Source of the DNA: DAIDKA01 sp036267975
Lineage (GTDB): Bacteria; Pseudomonadota; Gammaproteobacteria; Steroidobacterales; Steroidobacteraceae
Length of the DNA stretch: 64,000 nt
Direction of reading: 5' to 3'
NCBI GenBank assembly: GCA_036267975.1
Contig: DATAVA010000007.1
Coordinates: forward strand, 13,968-77,967
Positions within the stretch are counted from its first letter, which is position 1. Each line of letters begins with the position of its first letter. Shown piece after piece: positions 16,010 through 24,185 of this stretch. The position numbers were made by a program, and so were the translations under genes. The notes under the pieces were generated by a model, which was not told the origin of the DNA, ran no database searches, and was given only the letters and a program-made list of their open reading frames with translations.

Positions 16010-16630
16010 ATGTGTGATGCTGCGAACATGACCGGCGTGCGCAGACTCGTGCCGCGAGCCGTGCTGGCGCTGGGTTTGGCGCTCGCGATCGGCGGCGCGG
16101 TGCCGCGCGCGAGCGCCATTGGCAAGCCGCACAGCCCGGCGATGGAAACTGCCCATGCCCAGGCTGATTCGAACGCCAGCGACAGCAGTGCGATTCCCGC
16201 GCCGCTGCTCGCCGATCGGGTCATCGTGCGCAAGGCCGCGCGGCAGATGTACCTGATGCACGGGGCCACCATATTGCGGACCTATCGCGTGGCCCTCGGC
16301 CTGAACCCGGTGGGTCCGAAGGAGCAGGAGGGCGATTCGCGTACTCCGGAGGGCCACTACCAGCTGACGCGGCGCAACCCGCGCAGTGAGTACTTTCTGT
16401 CCATCCAGGTGTCCTACCCGAACGACAAGGATCTGCAGCGCGCGCGCCGCAACCGACTGACGCCGGGCGGCGCGATCATGATCCACGGACTGCCGAACGA
16501 TCTGCGCCGCGAGCCGTCCTACTATGAGCAGCGCGACTGGACGGACGGCTGTATCGCAGTGTCGGACTCGGACATGCTCGAGATCTGGCTGATGACGCCG
16601 CCGGATGTCCCGATCGACATCCTGCCGTAG
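16010..16630 (+). CDS. L,D-transpeptidase (YkuD domain), exported
   Basis: The 206-residue protein has an export signal (RRLVPRAVLALGLALAIGGAVPRASA) and a YkuD domain from about residue 68 to the end. The active site is visible: IMIHGLP supplies the conserved His, and WTDGCIAVSD carries the nucleophilic Cys of the S/T-x-G-C motif. Such enzymes make 3-3 cross-links in peptidoglycan or attach proteins to it; the family also includes hydrolases such as DpaA, so the exact reaction is open. Starts at ATG 16010 or ATG 16028 are both possible. The gene follows mltD, another wall enzyme, but has its own promoter-like sequence. Confidence 0.88.
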   Translation: MCDAANMTGVRRLVPRAVLALGLALAIGGAVPRASAIGKPHSPAMETAHAQADSNASDSSAIPAPLLADRVIVRKAARQMYLMHGATILRTYRVALGLNPVGPKEQEGDSRTPEGHYQLTRRNPRSEYFLSIQVSYPNDKDLQRARRNRLTPGGAIMIHGLPNDLRREPSYYEQRDWTDGCIAVSDSDMLEIWLMTPPDVPIDILP

Positions 16631-16662
16631 ACTGCGCCTCCCCATCGACTGCATCGAGCCTC

Positions 16663-18051
16663 GTGAATACCAGCAGCATCATCGTTCCGGATTCGGTCGA
16701 CGCGCTCGTCGCGCCGCGCGGGAGCCTCGAGAACCTCTCCCAGGAGGAGATCACCAAGCTGCTGGACACCAGTCACAGCGGCTTGCACGGCCTGTTCCGC
16801 AAGTGCGCGCTGGCGGTGCTCAATACCGGTAACGACACCGACAACGCCAAGGAAATCCTCGAGCGCTACGCCGACTTCGACATCGAGGTGGTGCGCCACG
16901 CCCGCGGCATCAAGCTCGAAATGCGGCATGCGCCGGCCACGGCGTTCGTCGACGGGGAGATGATCCGCGGCATCAAGGAACACCTGTTCGCGGTGCTGCG
17001 CGATGTCGTCTACATCGCCGACCAGATCATCGACAGCCGGGTGGTGTCGCTGACCGACTCGGGCGCGGTCACGAATACGGTATTTCGTATCCTGCGCAAC
17101 GCACGGGCACTCGAATACAAGGGCTATCCGAACCTGGTCGTGTGCTGGGGCGGCCACTCGATCGGCGATGAGGAATACCACTACACCAAGCGGGTCGGGT
17201 ACGAGATGGGCCTGCGCGGCCTGGATGTGTGCACGGGCTGCGGGCCGGGCGCCATGAAGGGCCCGATGAAGGGCGCGACCATCGGCCATGCCAAGCAACG
17301 CGCCTCCCAGAGCCGCTACATCGGCCTGACCGAGCCGGGCATCATTGCCGCCGAGCCCCCGAATCCCATCGTCAGCCAGCTGGTGATCCTGCCGGACATC
17401 GAAAAGCGTCTGGAGGCTTTTGTGCGGATGGGCCATGGCATTGTGGTGTTTCCGGGCGGCGCCGGCACGGCCGAGGAAATCCTGTATCTGACCGGCCTGC
17501 TGCTGGACCCGGCTAATGCGCAGCAGCCCTTTCCGGTGGTGCTGACCGGACCTGCCGCCAGCGCGGGCTACTTCGAACACATCCTGCGCTTCGTCGAAGC
17601 GACGCTGGGCCGTCAGGCCGTGCAGCGCCTGCAGGTCATCATCGATGATCCCGCGGCGGTGGCGCGCCGCATGGTGGCCGGAATGGAAAGCGTGCGCGCG
17701 TTCCGACGCGAGCGCAGTGATTCCTACAATTTCAACTGGTTGCTGTCGGTCGGCATCGAACTGCAGCGGCCCTTCCAGGTCTCGCACGAGTCGATGCGCT
17801 CGCTGGTGCTCTCGCGTGCGCAGCCCGCGCATATGCTGGCCGCGAATCTGCGGCGGGCCTTCTCCGGCATCGTCACGGGCAATGTGAAGGACTACGGTGT
17901 GCAGGCCATCGAACAGCTCGGCCCGTACGAACTGACCGGTGATCCGAATGTCATGCGCCTGCTGGACGAGTTGCTCACGGCGTTCGTCGCGCAGGGTCGC
18001 ATGAAGCTGCCGGGCTCGATTTACCAGCCCTGTTATCGACTGGTTGCGTGA
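16663..18051 (+). CDS. ppnN: pyrimidine/purine nucleotide 5'-monophosphate nucleosidase
   Basis: The 462-residue product has the LOG fold with the family signature FPGGAGTAEE (about residues 264-273) and the length of PpnN (YgdH) rather than the short plant-hormone LOG proteins. The N-terminal region and the C-terminal DUF3412-type extension flank the nucleosidase core, as in PpnN. The enzyme splits nucleoside monophosphates into base and ribose-5-phosphate and is stimulated by (p)ppGpp in E. coli. The start is GTG 16663, with only a weak GAG upstream. It follows the L,D-transpeptidase by 32 bases and may be read through from it. Confidence 0.9.
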   Translation: MNTSSIIVPDSVDALVAPRGSLENLSQEEITKLLDTSHSGLHGLFRKCALAVLNTGNDTDNAKEILERYADFDIEVVRHARGIKLEMRHAPATAFVDGEMIRGIKEHLFAVLRDVVYIADQIIDSRVVSLTDSGAVTNTVFRILRNARALEYKGYPNLVVCWGGHSIGDEEYHYTKRVGYEMGLRGLDVCTGCGPGAMKGPMKGATIGHAKQRASQSRYIGLTEPGIIAAEPPNPIVSQLVILPDIEKRLEAFVRMGHGIVVFPGGAGTAEEILYLTGLLLDPANAQQPFPVVLTGPAASAGYFEHILRFVEATLGRQAVQRLQVIIDDPAAVARRMVAGMESVRAFRRERSDSYNFNWLLSVGIELQRPFQVSHESMRSLVLSRAQPAHMLAANLRRAFSGIVTGNVKDYGVQAIEQLGPYELTGDPNVMRLLDELLTAFVAQGRMKLPGSIYQPCYRLVA

Positions 18052-18199
18052 CATAACGCTTCGCAAAAAGCGACGCACCAAGCCTTGCCCGAAAGATCTC
18101 GCGCGCGCCGCGGATGCGCACTGATCGCTGTGACCCAGTTCCTGTAGGTTTGCGACCCGGAGTCCGTACGCTGGCGGCAACCACTTTAGGAGTTGTCGA

Positions 18200-18451
18200 A
18201 TGAACTCATCAGACAGGACGCGGGGCGATCCCCTGGGTGCCCCGGCAGATCCCGCAGCACTGGTCCCGGCCATGTCCCCGCCGCTGGTGGGCACCGAAGA
18301 GTACGGTTCGTGGCTGGATCGCATGCAGCGGGCGCGCACGCGCCACGCGGCGATCACACGCAATCTCTACACCTGGAGCAACTACAAAAGCTGGGCTGAT
18401 CAGGTGAAGGGCTCGTGGGAGCAGGAGCCGGCGGACCCGAAGCGCAAGTAG
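18200..18451 (+). CDS. small conserved hydrophilic protein, function unknown
   Basis: An 83-residue protein supported by a good ribosome site (GGAG at 18189-18192, seven bases before ATG 18200). The N-terminal third is Pro/Ala/Asp-rich and likely disordered. The C-terminal part, from EEYGSWLDRMQRARTRHAAI to NLYTWSNYKSWADQVKGSWEQ, is charged and aromatic-rich and probably helical. There is no signal peptide, membrane helix or recognised domain. It ends 8 bases before the convergent ParA-like gene. I cannot assign a function. Confidence 0.6.
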   Translation: MNSSDRTRGDPLGAPADPAALVPAMSPPLVGTEEYGSWLDRMQRARTRHAAITRNLYTWSNYKSWADQVKGSWEQEPADPKRK

Positions 18452-18459
18452 TCGCCTCT

Positions 18460-19173
18460 TCAGACCAGTCCAGCGAGTGGCTCCGGTTCGGGTTTGACCT
18501 CGATGGACTTGAGCCGCTGGGGAACATGCGTACCCGCCAGCCACCCGGTGAGCGGCTCCCACGCCGCCGTGTCTTCGTGGACCTGGTGGTCCTTCATTTC
18601 GTGGATCCCCAAGCCCGTTTCGGCGGCGCGGATGTAGTTCTGCGAATCACGCAGAGTCGCGACGATGGGAATGCCCAGGGTGTCGAGGAAGCGCAGCAGC
18701 GACTGATAGATGAGGGTGTGGATCTTCACCCGGTTGGCGATCACCCCCAGGCGATTGTCGGTGCGCCTGATCTTGGCCACCAGCAGCAGGTCGCGGATGC
18801 AGCGCGAGCAGGCGTGAATATCGATGTCCGAAGGCAGCACGGGTATCAGGATCTTGTCCGACTGACGCGTCAGTTCGATCATCGTCTGGCCGGTTACCGC
18901 GGCCGGTGTATCCAGAATGATGTGCGTGGTGTCAGGGGGTGCGCGCAGCTGGAAGGTGCGCGTCACGCGCGTATCGCGCTCGTGGGCCGAGATGAGGTGG
19001 ACCTTGGGGCGTGCCGGGTCGCGTTTCGACACCCACCGACCCGATGACCCCTGCGGGTCATAATCCATGAGTACCGGCCGCTGCTGCTGTGAGGCGAAGT
19101 AGGCGGCCAGATTCACGGCGATGGTCGTTTTGCCGGACCCGCCCTTCGGGTTCAGGACCACGATGCGCTGCAT
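18460..19173 (-). CDS. ParA/MinD-family ATPase (orphan)
   Basis: I choose ATG 19173, giving 237 residues, because MQRIVVLNPKGGSGKTT is the canonical start of a ParA ATPase with a deviant Walker A motif. The Walker B-like element is HIILDTPAAV, and VLMDYDPQGS is the second signature. ParA proteins dimerise on ATP and bind DNA non-specifically to position cargo. No parB or centromere adjoins it; the ParB-like gene of this window is 10 kb away and lacks a DNA-binding motif. Size and solitary context resemble orphan positioning ATPases rather than chromosomal ParA. Confidence 0.85.
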   Translation of the reverse strand: MQRIVVLNPKGGSGKTTIAVNLAAYFASQQQRPVLMDYDPQGSSGRWVSKRDPARPKVHLISAHERDTRVTRTFQLRAPPDTTHIILDTPAAVTGQTMIELTRQSDKILIPVLPSDIDIHACSRCIRDLLLVAKIRRTDNRLGVIANRVKIHTLIYQSLLRFLDTLGIPIVATLRDSQNYIRAAETGLGIHEMKDHQVHEDTAAWEPLTGWLAGTHVPQRLKSIEVKPEPEPLAGLV

Positions 19174-19263
19174 GGAATCACAGAGTACTGGGGCTGCCGC
19201 AGGGCCGCAAGATGAGATCTGCGGCACGCCAGGGCGCACCTTGAGTTTGTAGGCTGCGCTCCC

Positions 19264-19449
19264 ATGGAAAGACTGCTGCTTGTTTGGGACGAGATCGACG
19301 ACCTGGTGGGCGTGGGTCGCTGCCTGGTGTCCCGCGCACTGATGCGCGTGAACCCGCCCACGGCGCGCGTGGCCAGCGTCGCGACGGTGCTGCTGGCCGG
19401 CGCCCTCCTGGTGACGCAAAAGAGCCTGGGCCTGCTGCAGCTGCGGTAG
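19264..19449 (+). CDS. small membrane protein, function unknown
   Basis: The 61-residue peptide begins MERLLLVWDEIDDLVG, a charged amphipathic segment, and has one membrane helix (ARVASVATVLLAGALLV, about residues 34-50). I recall short proteins with this MxRLLxxWDExDD start and one C-terminal helix in other gammaproteobacteria, but have no function for them. The ribosome site is weak (AGG about a dozen bases upstream). It lies between the divergent ParA gene and the htpG promoter, so it may be transcribed alone. Confidence 0.5.
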   Translation: MERLLLVWDEIDDLVGVGRCLVSRALMRVNPPTARVASVATVLLAGALLVTQKSLGLLQLR

Positions 19450-19483
19450 CCGGCCCCCGGCACGCGCGAAATCGCGATTCCCG

Positions 19484-19512
19484 CTTGAAAAATCCGCAGG
19501 GATACCCAAGAT
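19484..19512 (+). promoter_or_regulatory. sigma-32 (heat-shock) type promoter for htpG
   Basis: CTTGAAA at 19484-19490 matches the RpoH -35 element exactly. After 14 bases, CCCAAGAT at 19505-19512 resembles the CCCCATnT -10 element. It lies about 38 bases before the htpG ATG, a sensible leader length, and htpG is a classic RpoH target. This is seen in the sequence; use by RpoH is inferred. Confidence 0.6.
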
Positions 19513-19549
19513 GCACGCCTGATCAACTTTTTGACCGGCGGGCGTGCGC

Positions 19550-21472
19550 ATGACTGAAAACCAGAAAACCACTCTTGGCTTCCAGGCCGAGGTAAGTCAG
19601 CTGCTGCAGCTGATGATCCATTCGCTGTACAGCCACAAGGAAATCTTCCTGCGGGAGCTGATCTCGAACGCCTCGGACGCCAACGACCGTCTGCGCTTCG
19701 AGGCCATCGCGAACCCCGCGCTGCTGGCGGATGACACGGCATTATCGGTGTGGGTCGAGGGCGATCCGGCCCATAAGACCTTGACGGTGCGCGACAACGG
19801 CATCGGCATGAGCCGCGAGGAGGCGATCGCGAATCTGGGCACCATCGCGCGCTCCGGCACTGCCGAGTTCTTCAAATCGCTGTCCGGGGACCAGCAGAAG
19901 GATTCCCAGCTGATCGGCCAGTTCGGCGTGGGCTTCTACTCGGCGTTCATCGTGGCCGAGCGCGTCGAGGTGCTGACGCGCAAGGCCGGTGCCGCGGCCG
20001 CCGCGGGCGTGCATTGGGAATCCAGTGCGGACGGCCAGTTCACGGTCGAGACCGTCGATCTGCCCGAACGCGGCACGACCATCATCCTGCACCTGAAGGA
20101 TGACACCCAGGAGTTCGCCGACAGCTGGCGCCTGCGCTCGCTCATCCACCGTTACTCGGATCATCTGAGCTTCCCGGTGCTGATGCGCAAGGAGGCGCCG
20201 CCTAAGGCGGACAAGGATGAAACCGCCCCCGCGCCGCAGCCGTTTGAGGCGGTCAATCAGGCACGCGCCCTGTGGACCCGCCCCCGCAGCGAAGTCAGCG
20301 ACGCGGAATACAAGCAGTTCTTCGAACACATCGCGCATGACCCCACCGAGCCGCTCGCCTGGAGCCATAACAAGGTCGAGGGCAAGCGCGACTACACCAG
20401 TTTGCTGTACGTACCGGGGCGCGCACCTTTCGATCTGTGGCATCGGGATGCGGCCCGCGGTCTGAAGCTGTACGTGCGCCGCGTCTTCATCATGGACGAC
20501 GCCGAGCAGTTCCTGCCCCTGTACCTGCGCTTCATCAAAGGTGTGATCGATTCCAGCGACCTGCCGCTGAACGTCTCGCGCGAGCTGTTGCAGCAGGATG
20601 CGGACGTGGAGGCGATGAAGGGCGGTCTGACGCGCCGCGTGCTCGAGTTGCTGACCAAGCTGGCGAGCGAGGAGCCCGCCAAGTACGCGACCTTCTGGAA
20701 GGAGTTCGGCGCCGTCCTCAAGGAGGGCCTCGCCGAGGACTATGCCAACCGGGAGAAGATCCTGCCGCTGCTGCGCTTTGCCAGCACGCACGCGGGGGAG
20801 GATACCCCAACGGTCAGCCTCAAGGACTACGTCGGGCGCATGAAGAGCGGCCAGGAGCGCATCTATTTCGTCATCGCCGACAGCATCGCCGCGGCGCGCA
20901 GCAGTCCGCATATCGAGCAGCTCAAGGCACTCGGGATCGAAGTGCTGCTGATGTCCGAACGTGTCGATGAGTGGGTGATGGGGCAGGTCGAAGGCTTCGA
21001 GGGCAAATCCTTCAAGGACGCCGCGCGCGGCGACCTGGAACTGGGCACCCTGGCGCCGGAGAGCGAGCGCGCGAAAGCGCAGGAGCAGCTCAAGGAGCAC
21101 GAGGACCTGCTCAAGCGCGTCAAGGCGGCGCTCGGCGAGCGCGTCACCGAGGTGCGCATCGCCTCGCGCCTGACGGATTCGCCATCCTGCCTGGTGATGG
21201 GCGAGCGGGATCTGGGCTCCGCCATGCGGCGCATCCTCGAAGCGCAGGGCCAGAAGCTGCCCGACACCAAGCCGGTGCTGGAGCTGAATGTGGAACATCC
21301 GATCGTGCGGCACCTGGAGGCCGGACGCGACGAGGCATCGTTCACTGAGCTCGCGCAGCTGCTGTATGACCAGGCGGCATTGTCCGAAGGGGGGCAGCTC
21401 GTGAACCCGGCCGACTATGTGCGGCGGCTGAATCGACTGCTGGTCCGACTGGCGGTGCCCGGCAGCGCATGA
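19550..21472 (+). CDS. htpG: chaperone HtpG (bacterial Hsp90)
   Basis: The 640-residue protein is full length for HtpG. The GHKL ATPase domain shows ELISNASDANDRLR, VRDNGIGMS, GTIARSGTAEF and GQFGVGFYSAF. The middle domain includes LPLNVSRELLQQD, with the catalytic Arg of that loop. The C-terminal dimerisation domain follows. It is an ATP-dependent cytosolic chaperone for late folding and stress. I use ATG 19550; a GTG at 19544 is in frame. A sigma-32-like promoter lies just upstream. The stop overlaps the next start (ATGA). Confidence 0.97.
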   Translation: MTENQKTTLGFQAEVSQLLQLMIHSLYSHKEIFLRELISNASDANDRLRFEAIANPALLADDTALSVWVEGDPAHKTLTVRDNGIGMSREEAIANLGTIARSGTAEFFKSLSGDQQKDSQLIGQFGVGFYSAFIVAERVEVLTRKAGAAAAAGVHWESSADGQFTVETVDLPERGTTIILHLKDDTQEFADSWRLRSLIHRYSDHLSFPVLMRKEAPPKADKDETAPAPQPFEAVNQARALWTRPRSEVSDAEYKQFFEHIAHDPTEPLAWSHNKVEGKRDYTSLLYVPGRAPFDLWHRDAARGLKLYVRRVFIMDDAEQFLPLYLRFIKGVIDSSDLPLNVSRELLQQDADVEAMKGGLTRRVLELLTKLASEEPAKYATFWKEFGAVLKEGLAEDYANREKILPLLRFASTHAGEDTPTVSLKDYVGRMKSGQERIYFVIADSIAAARSSPHIEQLKALGIEVLLMSERVDEWVMGQVEGFEGKSFKDAARGDLELGTLAPESERAKAQEQLKEHEDLLKRVKAALGERVTEVRIASRLTDSPSCLVMGERDLGSAMRRILEAQGQKLPDTKPVLELNVEHPIVRHLEAGRDEASFTELAQLLYDQAALSEGGQLVNPADYVRRLNRLLVRLAVPGSA

Positions 21473-22116
21473 GTGCCCCCGGGGGCCTGACGGCCGAGAG
21501 CCTGATGCTGCCGGGACCCGCCGGCGAGCTTGAGGCCCGGTTGGACTTTCCCGCCGATCCGCTTCTGCCCGCCGCGTTCGCCGTGGTGTGTCATCCCCAT
21601 CCGCTGTTCGGCGGCACGCTCACCAACAAGGTCGTCCATACGCTGGCGCGGGCGTTCACGGATGTCGGCATGCCGAGCCTGCGCTTCAACTTCCGGGGCG
21701 TCGGCGCCAGTGCGGGCACGCATGATGAGGGCCGCGGCGAGGTGCAGGATGTCCTCGCCGCCGTGCGCTACGGCCGCGAACGCTGGCCGCAGGCGCGCCT
21801 GTGGCTGGCGGGATTCTCGTTTGGGGCCGCGGTTGCCGTCCGGGCCAGCGGCGCGGCCCAGCCGGCGGGGCTGGTCGCGGTCGCGCCCGCGGTCGATCGC
21901 CTCGATATCGCGGCGGTGACGCCGGCCGGCGCGTGGCTGGTGCTGCTGGGGGATGCCGACGATGTGGTCTCACCGCAGCGCATGCTGGAGTGGGCGCGCG
22001 GGCTGCGCCCCGAGCCCGTCACGCAGGTGCTGTCCGGCGCCGGGCACTACTTCCACGGCCACCTGCCGCAGCTGCGCGCGCGGGTGACGGCCTTTCTAAA
22101 TCAAAGGCCCGAATAA
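21469..22116 (+). CDS. alpha/beta hydrolase
   Basis: The 215-residue protein is typical of the short serine-hydrolase family annotated as alpha/beta hydrolase. CHPHPLFGGTLTNKVV forms the oxyanion region, GFSFGAAVA carries the nucleophile Ser, LLGDADDVV the acid and GAGHYFHG the catalytic His. No lid domain is visible. The substrate is unknown. ATGA overlap with htpG suggests translational coupling, so it may also be induced by heat. Confidence 0.88.
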   Translation: MSAPGGLTAESLMLPGPAGELEARLDFPADPLLPAAFAVVCHPHPLFGGTLTNKVVHTLARAFTDVGMPSLRFNFRGVGASAGTHDEGRGEVQDVLAAVRYGRERWPQARLWLAGFSFGAAVAVRASGAAQPAGLVAVAPAVDRLDIAAVTPAGAWLVLLGDADDVVSPQRMLEWARGLRPEPVTQVLSGAGHYFHGHLPQLRARVTAFLNQRPE

Positions 22117-22136
22117 ACTTGACGTTTACCCGGGCC
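22106..22136 (+). terminator. hairpin between convergent genes, possible terminator
   Basis: GGCCCG (22106-22111) pairs with CGGGCC (22131-22136), and inside it TAAAC (22114-22118) pairs with GTTTA (22124-22128), leaving a TTGAC loop. The hydrolase stop codon lies within the stem. No T-tract follows on either strand, so termination efficiency is uncertain. Confidence 0.4.
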
Positions 22137-22205
22137 AATTGAGAATTCAGTGTCCCGAGCAGCGACCATGCCGCATAGCCGCTGTCGTCCGACCGAATTG
22201 GTGGA

Positions 22206-22520
22206 TCAGGAATTCACCATGCTCTTCAGGCTCTTCAGCGGCAGCACGCGCACTTTCTTGCTCGCGGGCTTCGCCTTGAACGTCATCTTCTCGCCAGTGA
22301 ACGGATTCACGCCCTCACGCGCCTTCGTGGCGGGCTTCTTGACGACCTTCAGCTTCAGAAGGCCCGGCATTGTGAACAGGCCGTTGCTGCGCAAGCTCTT
22401 CTTGATCACGCCACTCAGAGAATCGAACACACCACTGACCTGCTTGCGGGACAGTTCGGTGTCTTTGGAAATCTGAGTCAGGATCTCCGACTTGGTCGGT
22501 GCGCCACCCTTTTTCGCCAT
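22206..22520 (-). CDS. HU/IHF-family DNA-binding protein
   Basis: A 104-residue protein of the HU superfamily: helices KSEILTQISKDTELSRKQVSGVFDSLSGVI, followed by the beta-arm region FTMPGLLKLKVVKKPATKAREGVNPFTGEKMTFKAKPAS. It is somewhat longer than the 90-residue HU and has a basic N-terminal extension (MAKKGGAPT), like the divergent HU-like nucleoid proteins of proteobacteria. It bends or compacts DNA non-specifically. GGAGGAG lies 8 bases before ATG 22520. Monocistronic. Confidence 0.88.
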   Translation of the reverse strand: MAKKGGAPTKSEILTQISKDTELSRKQVSGVFDSLSGVIKKSLRSNGLFTMPGLLKLKVVKKPATKAREGVNPFTGEKMTFKAKPASKKVRVLPLKSLKSMVNS

Positions 22521-22827
22521 GTTTTGCTACTCCTCCAACGTTGTAACCCAAGCGCGCGGACCGCGCCGCGCATAACGAATCGCGCGGAAAAATAGCACAT
22601 GGGCGCACATTCGCAAGCTATTTCTGTTGTGCTGCTGCGCTTGAAGTGCCTTTTTTTTCAGCGTTTGCGTGTGCGCGCGGTTTGTGCGTCGGCTGCTGCA
22701 CGCCAGCGTGCGCCAGCACCGCGTGCCTGCGCGCGCGGGTCATCGGCGCGATCCACTGCGTCAGCACCACGCTGCAAGTGGCTGTTTTCCTCGGACTTAC
22801 GCGTTGACGCAATTTGGCGCAACGCGC
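22521..22827. other. intergenic region, no gene supported
   Basis: The region is rich in alternating GC (repeated GCGCGC and TGCGCG). The part next to the HU gene should contain its promoter. A 64-codon minus-strand frame at 22618-22812 exists but has neither a ribosome site nor a recognisable fold. I see no tRNA, repeat array or convincing terminator. Confidence 0.4.
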
Positions 22828-23355
22828 TCAGCGCAGCAGAATCAGCAGCGCCTGGATGAGCAGTCCCGCCCACAGCGGCGACAGGTCAAGACCTGCGATC
22901 GGCGGAATGATGCGTCGGATCGGACCCAGCACCGGCTCGCACAGGCTCGCCAGCAGCGGCTGCATCGGCGAGTAGGAGCCCTGCGCGATCAGGCTCATCA
23001 GGGCATAGAGCACGATGGCGTAGAAGTACAGCCACAGGACCGAAGTGATGATTTCGAGCGCCGCGGCCCGCAGCAGCAGCAGCGGCGGCGGTATGCCGTA
23101 GCCGCGCACCATGCTCATCAGCGCAACCTGGGCCAGGGCCACGATGACCACGGTGACCACGGAGGCCGTGTCGATCTTGTTGATCGGGGGCAGCAGCCGC
23201 CGCAGCGGCATGATCAGCGGGTTGGTGAGTTTGACCACCGCCTGCGCGACCGGGTTGCGGAAGTCCGCGCGCGACCATTGCATGAGCACCCGCAACAGCG
23301 CCACGAACAGCGCCAGGGACAGCAGCGTGTCGACCAGAAAGTAAAGCGCGTTCAA
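22828..23355 (-). CDS. yggT: YggT family integral membrane protein
   Basis: The 175-residue protein has the duplicated YggT unit: a membrane helix, then NPLIMPLRRLLPPI, two helices, then EPVLGPIRRIIPPIAGLDLSPL and a last helix. The repeated P-L-R-R-x-x-P-P motif is diagnostic. The family is linked to osmotic stress, cell shape and division in other bacteria, without a defined reaction. The start is a TTG that overlaps the proC stop (TTGA), so it is translationally coupled to proC. yggS-proC-yggT is a conserved order. Confidence 0.9.
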   Translation of the reverse strand: MNALYFLVDTLLSLALFVALLRVLMQWSRADFRNPVAQAVVKLTNPLIMPLRRLLPPINKIDTASVVTVVIVALAQVALMSMVRGYGIPPPLLLLRAAALEIITSVLWLYFYAIVLYALMSLIAQGSYSPMQPLLASLCEPVLGPIRRIIPPIAGLDLSPLWAGLLIQALLILLR

Positions 23356-24185
23356 TTCGGTGCGTCCCCGAAGCTGGCGGCGAGCTCGCGGCTGCGCCGG
23401 GTGGCGGCCTGCATCGCGCGCGCGACGATGCCGCGCAGATCGGCCGCGGCAAAGGTGGCGAGCGCGGCTTCCGTGGTGCCGCCCTTGGAGGTGACCTCCT
23501 CGCGCAGGCGGGCAAGATCACCGTCCGAGAGCCGGGCCAGCGCGCCCGCGCCCTGCAGTGTCCCGACGGCGAACAGGCGCGCCGCTTCGGGCGTCAGCCC
23601 CTGGGCCACCGCGGCCTGCATCATCAGTTCGGCCAGCAGAAAGAAGTAGGCCGGTCCGCTGCCCGACAGCGCGGTGACGATGTCCAGGTCCGATTCGCGC
23701 GCCACCCACACCGTCTGTCCGGCGGCCTGCAGGGTCTGTTCGGCCAGCCGGCGATGCTCCATGGTGACGATGCCCTCCGCGAACATCCCGGTGACGCCGG
23801 CACCGATCAGCGCCGGACGATTCGGCATGGCGCGAATGACCGGGACCTCGGCGCCGACCCAGGCGGCCAGCGAGCCGATCTGGATGCCTGCCGCCACCGA
23901 GACCAGGACCGTGCGCGCGCCCTGCAGCTGCGGGGCGAGCCCCTTGAGTACCGCGCCGGCCTGCTGGGGTTTGACCGCGACGATGACCAGGTCGCAGCCG
24001 TCGATCGCGGTGCGATTGTCGGGGCTAACGCGCACCTTGAAGTCCCGTACCAGCGACTCGCGTGCCGCCGCTGCGGGCTCGCCGACGCTGAGTTGGGAGG
24101 CCGCCGTGCCACGACCGATAAGGCCACCGATGAGCGCGCGTGCCATGTTGCCGCCGCCCACAAAGCCGATGCGAGGTGAATTCAT
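23352..24185 (-). CDS. proC: pyrroline-5-carboxylate reductase
   Basis: The 277-residue enzyme catalyses the last step of proline synthesis, NAD(P)H-dependent reduction of pyrroline-5-carboxylate. The N-terminal Rossmann motif is IGFVGGGNMARALIGGL; VIVAVKPQQ and IRAMPNRPALIGAGVTG follow, and the C-terminal signature is ALSGSGPAYFFLLAELMMQAAV with REEVTSKGGTTEAAL. All are intact. It overlaps yggS upstream (ATGA) and yggT downstream (TTGA), so the three genes form a tightly coupled operon. Confidence 0.96.
   Translation of the reverse strand: MNSPRIGFVGGGNMARALIGGLIGRGTAASQLSVGEPAAAARESLVRDFKVRVSPDNRTAIDGCDLVIVAVKPQQAGAVLKGLAPQLQGARTVLVSVAAGIQIGSLAAWVGAEVPVIRAMPNRPALIGAGVTGMFAEGIVTMEHRRLAEQTLQAAGQTVWVARESDLDIVTALSGSGPAYFFLLAELMMQAAVAQGLTPEAARLFAVGTLQGAGALARLSDGDLARLREEVTSKGGTTEAALATFAAADLRGIVARAMQAATRRSRELAASFGDAPN

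Noticed and set aside
22618..22812. 64-codon basic protein on the minus strand between the HU-like gene and yggT
   Set aside because: No ribosome site and no known fold; the composition looks like translated GC-rich intergenic DNA.
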